Shown piece by piece: positions 58,152 through 64,000 of a DNA stretch of 64,000 bases. The stretch covers positions 44,637,771 to 44,701,770 of the forward strand of contig NC_061869.1 in assembly GCF_907164915.1 (NCBI RefSeq). The letters run 5' to 3'. The notes under the pieces were generated by a model, which worked only from the letters and a program-made list of their open reading frames with translations, was not told the origin of the DNA and did not search any database. Both the position numbers and the translations under genes were made by a program. Positions within the stretch are counted from its first letter, which is position 1. Every line of letters starts with the position of its first letter. The stretch is from Impatiens glandulifera. Lineage: Eukaryota > Streptophyta > Magnoliopsida > Ericales > Balsaminaceae.

Positions 58152-60656
58152 TCAAATGCCCGAGATTTCAGGTTGTGCATTTTCTTGCTCTTGTTCCTCC
58201 ATATACCTGGCACATAAACTAATACTCTCATTAACAAGATAGCTCTCGCTTATAGAGGCTTCGGGGTGGTTATTATTCCTCAAATATCTTTTCATTGTAC
58301 CCATGTAATGTTCAAACGGATTCATCCATCGATACTGAACAGGTCCTCCAAGCAAAGCCTCAAATGACAAGTGAACCGGGAGATGCATCATGATGTCGAA
58401 GATTGACGGCGGAAAAATCATTTCAAATTTGCAAAGTGTCAATGTAATATCCATGTACAATTGTTCGAGGTCCTCTTGAATCAACTCTTTGAAGCACAAC
58501 AACCTAAAGAAACGAGACAAATTTACTAACGCATCATACACAATATCTGAAAGTAATCCACGAGTTGCTAAAGGAATAAGATATTCCAATAAAATGTGAC
58601 AATCATGACTCTTTAATCCCGAAATCTTTTTCTCTTCCAAATTTACACAACCGCCAATATTTGAGCAAAAGCCATCGGGCAACTTGAGATCTTTCAAGAA
58701 GTTACAAAGCCGTTTTTTTATTTTCAGATGTCAAAGTGAAAGGCGCTTCTGGATAATGAACAACTCCTTCATCATTTATAGGATGTAACCATGATTTTAT
58801 GCCTAAGAGTTCTAAGTCTTTACGGCTTTAGGACTATCCTTAGTCTTCTCTTTCACATTCATTATTGTTCCCAACACGCTATCACAGATATTTTTCTCAA
58901 TATGCATCACATCCAAATTATGTCTCAATAATAATGATTTCCAATAAGGCAGACGGAAGAAAATGCTAAGTTTGTTCCAATTGTCTCCCCTTGTTTCATG
59001 ATATATCTTGGTTCTCTTGCTCAGATCCGCACTAAGAATTATGTCTTCTAGGTCTTGTGCTTGCTCGTAACTTTCTTGCCCCGTTAACAATCTAGGGGGA
59101 TCTCTATAATTAGTTCGACCATCAAACGACTCTTTATCCCTTCTGTATTTGTGCTTCGGTGGAAGGAAACGTCTATGACCCAAGTAACATTGTTTGAAAC
59201 CATGAACCAATCGAAGGGATACCGTGTCGTTGTTACAACAAGGACAAGCGAATTTACCTTTTGTACTCCAGCCTGATAAATTCGCGTATGCGGGAAAGTC
59301 GTTAATGGTCCACAATAACGCCACTCGCATGTTAAAGTATTGCGAGGTGTGTGCATCAAATGTTTTCACACTTGTTTGCCACAGTTTATGCAACTCTTCG
59401 ATCAATAGCTGGAGAAATATGTCAATTGCATCTCCCGGACTCTTTGGACCCGGAATTAACATAGATAAAATGAAATTGCTAGAATCCATGCAAGTCGTGG
59501 GTGACACATTATAAGGAACGAGAATAACCGGCCAAACACTGTATGATTTTTTCCCATTTGCAAATGGCTGAAACTCATCGCTTGATAAACCCAGTCTTAC
59601 GTTTCGAGATTCTGAAGCAAAATCTGTATAATTTTCATCAAACGTCTTCCAAGTTAAGGAATCAGCGGGATGTCTCAACGTATCACTATCAACTCTTCCT
59701 TCTTTATGCCATCTCATCATTGGAGCCGTTTTTGAGGACACGTATAGTCTTTGCAGTCTTGGTATTAAAGGGAAATATCTCAACACCTTTTTTGGAATGA
59801 ATTTCCCGTTTTGCTTCTCCCGAACTGTCCCACTTGTTTGGTCGACTTTCCATCTTGAAAGACCGCAAACTCTACAAGAATCTTCATTTATGTCGTCCTT
59901 CCAAAATAGCATACAGTTGTTCTTACATGCGTCTATCTTGTCATATTTAAGCCCGATATCAGTAATGAATTTTTTACTTTCGTAGTATGAGTTTGGCAAT
60001 TGAGCGTCAATCGATAATATGTAGTCTTTAAGCAGATGCAGCAACATATCGAATGAAGAATTCGTCCATTGACATACATTTTTTATGTGAAGTAGTTTCA
60101 GTAGTGCCGATGATTTCATTATTCGAGCACCTTCATACAATGTCCGTTTGCAATCATCAAGCAATTTATAAAATCTATGCGCATCTTCGACTGGTTCATC
60201 GTTGCTCGGGACGTCATTAACGTTGGGGAACATATCGTTTATAAATTCGTACATATAACGTTCTTCATTGACCTCTTCATTAACTGTATTATTCATCTCC
60301 GGTCTCGCATCGTTGAATTCCGGCACGGCATCCTCCGACTGATCATCGTCATCATCATCATCATCATCTAAGTCATCGACATCTTCATCGACATCGTCAT
60401 TAACCATTTGAGTAGTACGTCTCTTTTCTCCATGAAAATACCAATACTCATAATGAACATTTATTCCATAAATGATGAGGTGAGTCTTCACTTCGTCTAT
60501 TTCCATAAACGGCGTGTTCAAGCATTTCATGCAGGAACATTTCACGGTTTGTCGGGATGTATTCCTAAGAGCATACTCGAGGAATTTGTCAATGCCTTCC
60601 TCGTAATCTGGATGATCTCGACGTAAGGTCATCCAACTTTTATCGGGTACTTCCAT
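58152..60656 (-). pseudogene. TNP2-type CACTA transposase 2
   Basis: The ATG at 60656 (MEVPDKSWMTLRRDHPDYEEG) is preferred over one 30 bp upstream because the conserved domain starts there. N-terminal transposase-associated domain with CSCMKC; a run of about 14 Asp/Glu; Transposase_21 with LLKLLHIKNVCQWT, CMLFWKDD, VLRYFPLIPRL, VRLGLSSDEFQPFANG, VWPVILVPYN, SGWSTKGKFACPCC and LRHNLDVMHIEKNICDSVLG. Frameshifts near 58825 and at an A7 run near 58725 split off the DUF4218-like part (GFCSNIGG, SHDCHILLEYLIP, GGPVQYRWMNPFEHYMG). There are few other defects, so decay is recent. It would catalyse excision and integration in the nucleus. Confidence 0.92.
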
Positions 60657-60689
60657 ATTTCTAATAAAATGGAAAACAACCCGCATTAT

Positions 60690-61912
60690 TATTTACTTAA
60701 ATTTGTCTAAATTAATTAGGCTTACATAATTGTAACATAATCGCTACCTAATCTATCATTATTCTAAAAGAATTCAACATAAATCTAACATTTTCTAACT
60801 AAAATTTCACCTAAACAAACAATAATAATCAAATCATTCAAATAATGACTCTAACCTAAATCAACAGTAATCAATTGATTCACAAACCTAACATAAATCT
60901 AAACTAAATCTAACATTTTCTAACTAAAATTCCACCTAAACAAACAATAATAATAAATTCATTCAATAAATGACTCAAACCTAAATCAACAATAATCAAT
61001 TCATTCACAAACCTAAATCTAACAAAATATAACATAAATCAAACCTAACATAAATCAAAATTAAATCTAACCTAAATCTAACATGAAAATCCAACATAAT
61101 TCTGACAAAATCTAACCTAAATCTAACATACATAAACCTAAATTAACATAAATCAAAAATTAAACTAACCTTGAAAGAAAAGAGCGACGAGGAAGAGGGC
61201 GGATGTAGATCGACGGGCGGGCAGCAGGCAGATGAAGGTCCTAATCCAAACCTAATGACAAGAACTTTAACTAATCAAAATTAACCTAAAATTCAAATAA
61301 AACCTAAATCAAACTCAAATTAAACCAATATCAAATCAAACATAAATCAAACTCAAACCAATCCAATCTCAAATCAAATCAAACCTAAAATCAATTTCAT
61401 TCATACCAAACTCAAATCAAACATAAAATAAACTCAAACCAATCCAATCTCAAATCAAACCTAAAATCAATTTCATTCATACCAAACTCAAATCAAACAT
61501 AAATAAAACTCAAACCAATCCAATCTCAAATCAAACCTAAAATCAATTTCATTCATACCAAACTCAAATCAAACCTAAAATTAAATTCATTCATACCAAA
61601 CTCAAATCAAACCTAAATAAAACTCAAATCAAACCTAAATAAAAACTGAAATCAAATCTAAATCAAACTCAAATCAAACTAAACTCAAATCAAACCTAAA
61701 ATCAAATTCATCAAACCAAAATCTAACCTAAATCAAACCTAAAACTAACCTAAATCAAACGCAAATCAAACCAAAAAATCATCATATCTAACAAATTAGA
61801 TAAATCAAACTATATAAATCAACTAACCTAAAATTATATCAACTAACCTAAATCAAATCCTAAATTTAACCAACAAATAATTTTAATCTAAACATATAAC
61901 TCAAACTGACCT
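60690..61912 (-). other. G-poor low-complexity intron of CACTA 2 with 75-bp minisatellite
   Basis: The plus strand consists almost entirely of A, C and T, in words like AAATCAAACCTAAA, so the transcribed strand is nearly C-free. A 75-76-bp unit containing TCAATTTCATTCATACCAAA repeats at 61391, 61467 and 61542. A short GC-richer island at 61172-61250 ends (minus) CTTTCAAG then GTTAGT, a possible untranslated exon with splice donor. No coding potential. Confidence 0.6.
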
Positions 61913-62179
61913 TTGATGCAGGTGGTGGGCGGTGGGGCGGCGGCTGGGCGATTCTCCAATCGGCGTCGGCGGCAGGAATCCAATCAGGCGCGGCGGCAGT
62001 GCGATTCTTCAAGCGGCGCGGCGGCTCAGCAATTCTTCAATCGTCGTCGAGGTCTTCAAGCGGCAGGCGGTTGGCGGCGTCGTCTTCAATCCGGCGTCGT
62101 CTTCAATCGAGCGTCGGGGAGAGTGAAGCGGGGTGGCGCAAAGGAGGAATCGGGCGACAGGGAAGATGAATCGGGGAGA

Positions 62180-62210
<31 letters not shown>

Positions 62211-62240
62211 AAGAAAGAAAGTCGCGGGTTTTGTTTTTTT
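61913..62240 (-). other. GC-rich leader of CACTA 2 with (AAAG)n tract
   Basis: An abrupt island of high GC (repeated GGCGGC/CGTCGTC words) ending in a GAAAGAAAGAAAG run at about 62178-62222. On the minus strand this is a CT-rich leader followed by GCATCAAAG then GTCAGT, a splice-donor-like end at 61912. It is probably the first untranslated exon of the transposase gene. Plus-strand ORFs here are Arg/Gly-rich composition artefacts. Confidence 0.5.
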
Positions 62241-62249
62241 AATTGGTCA

Positions 62250-63240
62250 TTACCGAAAGTTTTATGAATAACTTTCGGTTTTGATCAATTAATTATTTCC
62301 GAAAGTTAATCACAAAACTCTCGGTTTTGATGTTTCATTACCGAAAGTTTTATGATTAACTTTCGGTTTTGATCAATTGATTAATTCCGAGGGTTAATCA
62401 TAAAACTCTCGGTTTTGATCAATATTTCCGAAAGTAAGGTAATTAATTTTCGGTTTTACAACTTCACAAATTGTTAAATTTATTGGTTTCTCACTTTCTA
62501 ATAACCTTGAACAACATTAATTTAACACATTTGATATCCTTAAAACATTTCTCAATCCATATCATCAAACATTACACAAATACATAGGATAATCCTACAT
62601 AAACATTCATATACACTTCTCTATATGATCAAACACATTCTTGAACACTTTAACATTAAACACAATCTAAATTTTTTAAATAAAACACACACTTGATAAT
62701 ATTAGTTAGGAGTCTAGATTATAACAAAAAAAACAATTATTTTAACAATTTGTCACATAGTAATTCCGAGAGTTAATCATAAAACTCTCGGTTTTTATGG
62801 GTATTTCCGAAAGTTTTATGATTAACTCTCGGAATTACCATTTCACAAATTGTTAAATTAATTGGTTTTTAATCTTCTAATGACTTTGAACATTATTAAT
62901 TTAACACATTTAATAACCTTAACACATTACATAAGCCATATAATCAAACTTTATACACATTCATATCATCATAAACACAAACATATAAATACACTTCTTT
63001 ATATAATCAAACACAATCATAAACATTTTAACATTAAAAACAATCTTAATTTTTTAAAAATAACACACACTTGATTAGATTAATTAAGATTCTAGATTGG
63101 AGTGTATCAAACCAATTAATTTTCCAAATTATGATTTGGTAACACCGAAAGTTAATAGTATAACTTTCGGTTTTTATGGGTTTCACCGAAAGTTTTAAGG
63201 AAACCTCTCGGTCCTGACCTTAAACAGGAAGGGTCAAAAC
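62250..63240. repeat. Right subterminal region of CACTA 2, proximal part (380-bp duplication)
   Basis: Hairpin pairs of the type CCGAAAGTTTTATGA..AACTTTCGG at 62251-62455, 62764-62838 and 63140-63215. Between them an AT-rich spacer of about 260 bp occurs twice (62465-62728 and 62844-63105), an offset of about 380 bp, with shared ends CACAAATTGTTAAAT and AAACACACACTTGAT-like. Confidence 0.85.
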
Positions 63241-64000
63241 CGAAGGTTTTGAAATAAACCTTCGGTTTTACCCTTCCCCATATTTAGAAAAATTTCAGAT
63301 TTTTTTAAACTGTGGTCAAAACCGAAGGTTTTCAAATAAACCTTCAGTTTTTACCCTTCCCCATATTTAGAAAATTTCAGATTTTTTTAAACTGGGGTCA
63401 AAACTGAAGGTTTATTTGAAAACCTTCGGTTTTTACCCTTCCCCATATTTAGAAAAATTTCAGATTTTTTTAAACTAGGGTCAAAACCGAAGGTTTTCAA
63501 ATAAACCTTCGGTTTTTACCCTTTACCATATTTAGAAAATTTTCAGATTTTTTTAAACTGGGGTCAAAACCGAAGGTTTTCAAATAAACCTTCGGTTTTT
63601 ACCCTTCCCCATACTTAGAAAAATTTCAATTTTTTTAAACTAGGGTCAAAACCGAAGGTTTTGAAATAAACCTTCAGTTTTTACCCTTCCCCATATTTAG
63701 AAAAATTTCAGATTTTTTTAAACTGGGGTCAAAACCGAAGGTTTTCAAATAAACCTTCGGTTTTTACCCTTCCCCATACTTAGAAATTTTTTAGATTTTT
63801 TAAAAAGGGGTCAAAACAGAAGGTTTTTAAATAAACCTTCGGTTTTTACCCTACACCATACTGAGAAATTTTTTAGATTTTTTTAAAGAGGGGGTCAAAA
63901 CCGAAGGTTTTCAAATAAACCTTCGACTTTTACCCTTCCGCATACTTAGAAAATTTTCAGATTTTATTAAAGTAGGGCCAAAACCGAAGGTTCATTTGAA
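63240..64000. repeat. Right subterminal tandem array of CACTA 2 (82-84-bp period)
   Basis: The motif GGTCAAAACC recurs at 63314, 63396, 63479, 63562, 63644, 63727, 63809 and 63893: spacings of 82, 83, 83, 82, 83, 82 and 84. Each unit has a hairpin (CCGAAGGTTT..AAACCTTCGG), then TTTTTACCCTTCCCCATA, then an AT-rich half. It continues past the window end. The first ~45 bp of the unit closely matches the 85-bp satellite monomer. Confidence 0.93.

Larger units (their letters stand above)
56012..64000 (-). mobile_element. CACTA (En/Spm) transposon 2, right end outside window
   Basis: It starts CACTGGTAAAAAAGGGGTC at 56012 inside accessory gene E. Contents: left subterminal inverted repeats (44-46-bp period), a short C-terminal ORF, a DUF4216-like exon, a TNP2 transposase read leftwards, a long leader, and right subterminal repeats that change to an 82-84-bp tandem array still running at 64000. 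Its minimum length is 8.0 kb. The three bases before the terminus are TCT; the matching target duplication would be past the window. Confidence 0.9.

Noticed and set aside
59224..60626. Plus-strand ORFs opposite the CACTA 2 transposase
   Set aside because: Antisense shadows of a well-supported transposase with conserved domains.
60900..61870. Telomere-like repeats (CCTAAA words)
   Set aside because: No regular CCCTAAA heptamer; words vary as AAATCAAACCTAAA and belong to an A-rich low-complexity intron.
61913..62242. Arg/Gly-rich plus-strand ORF as a nuclear protein gene
   Set aside because: Composition artefact of GGC/CGT repeats and an (AAAG)n tract. It fits better as the CT-rich untranslated leader of the minus-strand transposase.

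Overview
This window is nuclear plant heterochromatin: satellite DNA with nested transposable elements and no convincing ordinary host gene. The evidence is L1-type LINE reverse transcriptase, Ty1/copia gag and pol with an initiator-tRNA-Met primer-binding site, two CACTA (En/Spm, TNP2-type) transposons, and long AT-rich tandem arrays. The gag and accessory proteins look to me like predicted proteins from asterid eudicots, possibly Lamiales. That placement is from memory and weak.

Layout. (1) 1-15989: an 85-bp satellite array of about 188 monomers, containing a nearly perfect 2.7-kb tandem duplication. (2) 15990-31045: a composite block that interrupts the array. It holds a 3'-truncated LINE (minus strand), then the 3' part of a copia element (18263-26277, minus) with its 3' LTR, three accessory genes and the end of pol, then a truncated CACTA element (to 30919). 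(3) 31046-43347: the same satellite, about 145 monomers, with a 3.72-kb higher-order duplication. (4) 43348-50285: a copia-like element with gag but no pol, truncated at both ends. It carries TTAGAC palindrome arrays in its LTR, a downstream accessory gene, and a solo LTR (47758-48966) inserted with a perfect 5-bp target-site duplication. (5) 50286-50616: about four satellite monomers. (6) 50617-56011: a second gag-only element with a complete 2.0-kb 5' LTR. (7) 56012-64000: a CACTA element inserted into the accessory gene of the second gag-only element. It runs past the end of the window.

How the parts relate. Five paralogous accessory genes of one plant-specific family occur in two retroelement lineages: three in tandem downstream of pol, and one downstream of gag in each gag-only element. 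Each has its own TATA box 65-130 bp upstream of the ATG, and three have E2F-type motifs (TTTCCCGC or close relatives) further upstream. So these retroelements seem to carry a separately promoted, possibly S-phase-linked gene. Four of the five copies are broken; one (23045-23740) is an intact ORF.

The 85-bp satellite appears to be amplified CACTA subterminal repeat. The right subterminal array of the second CACTA (63240-64000) has an 82-84-bp period, and its first ~45 bp matches the satellite monomer, including a hairpin (CGAAGG..CCTTCG) that some satellite monomers keep perfectly. Nearly all coding sequence is decayed, so the window records successive insertions, deletions and satellite amplification rather than a working pathway.
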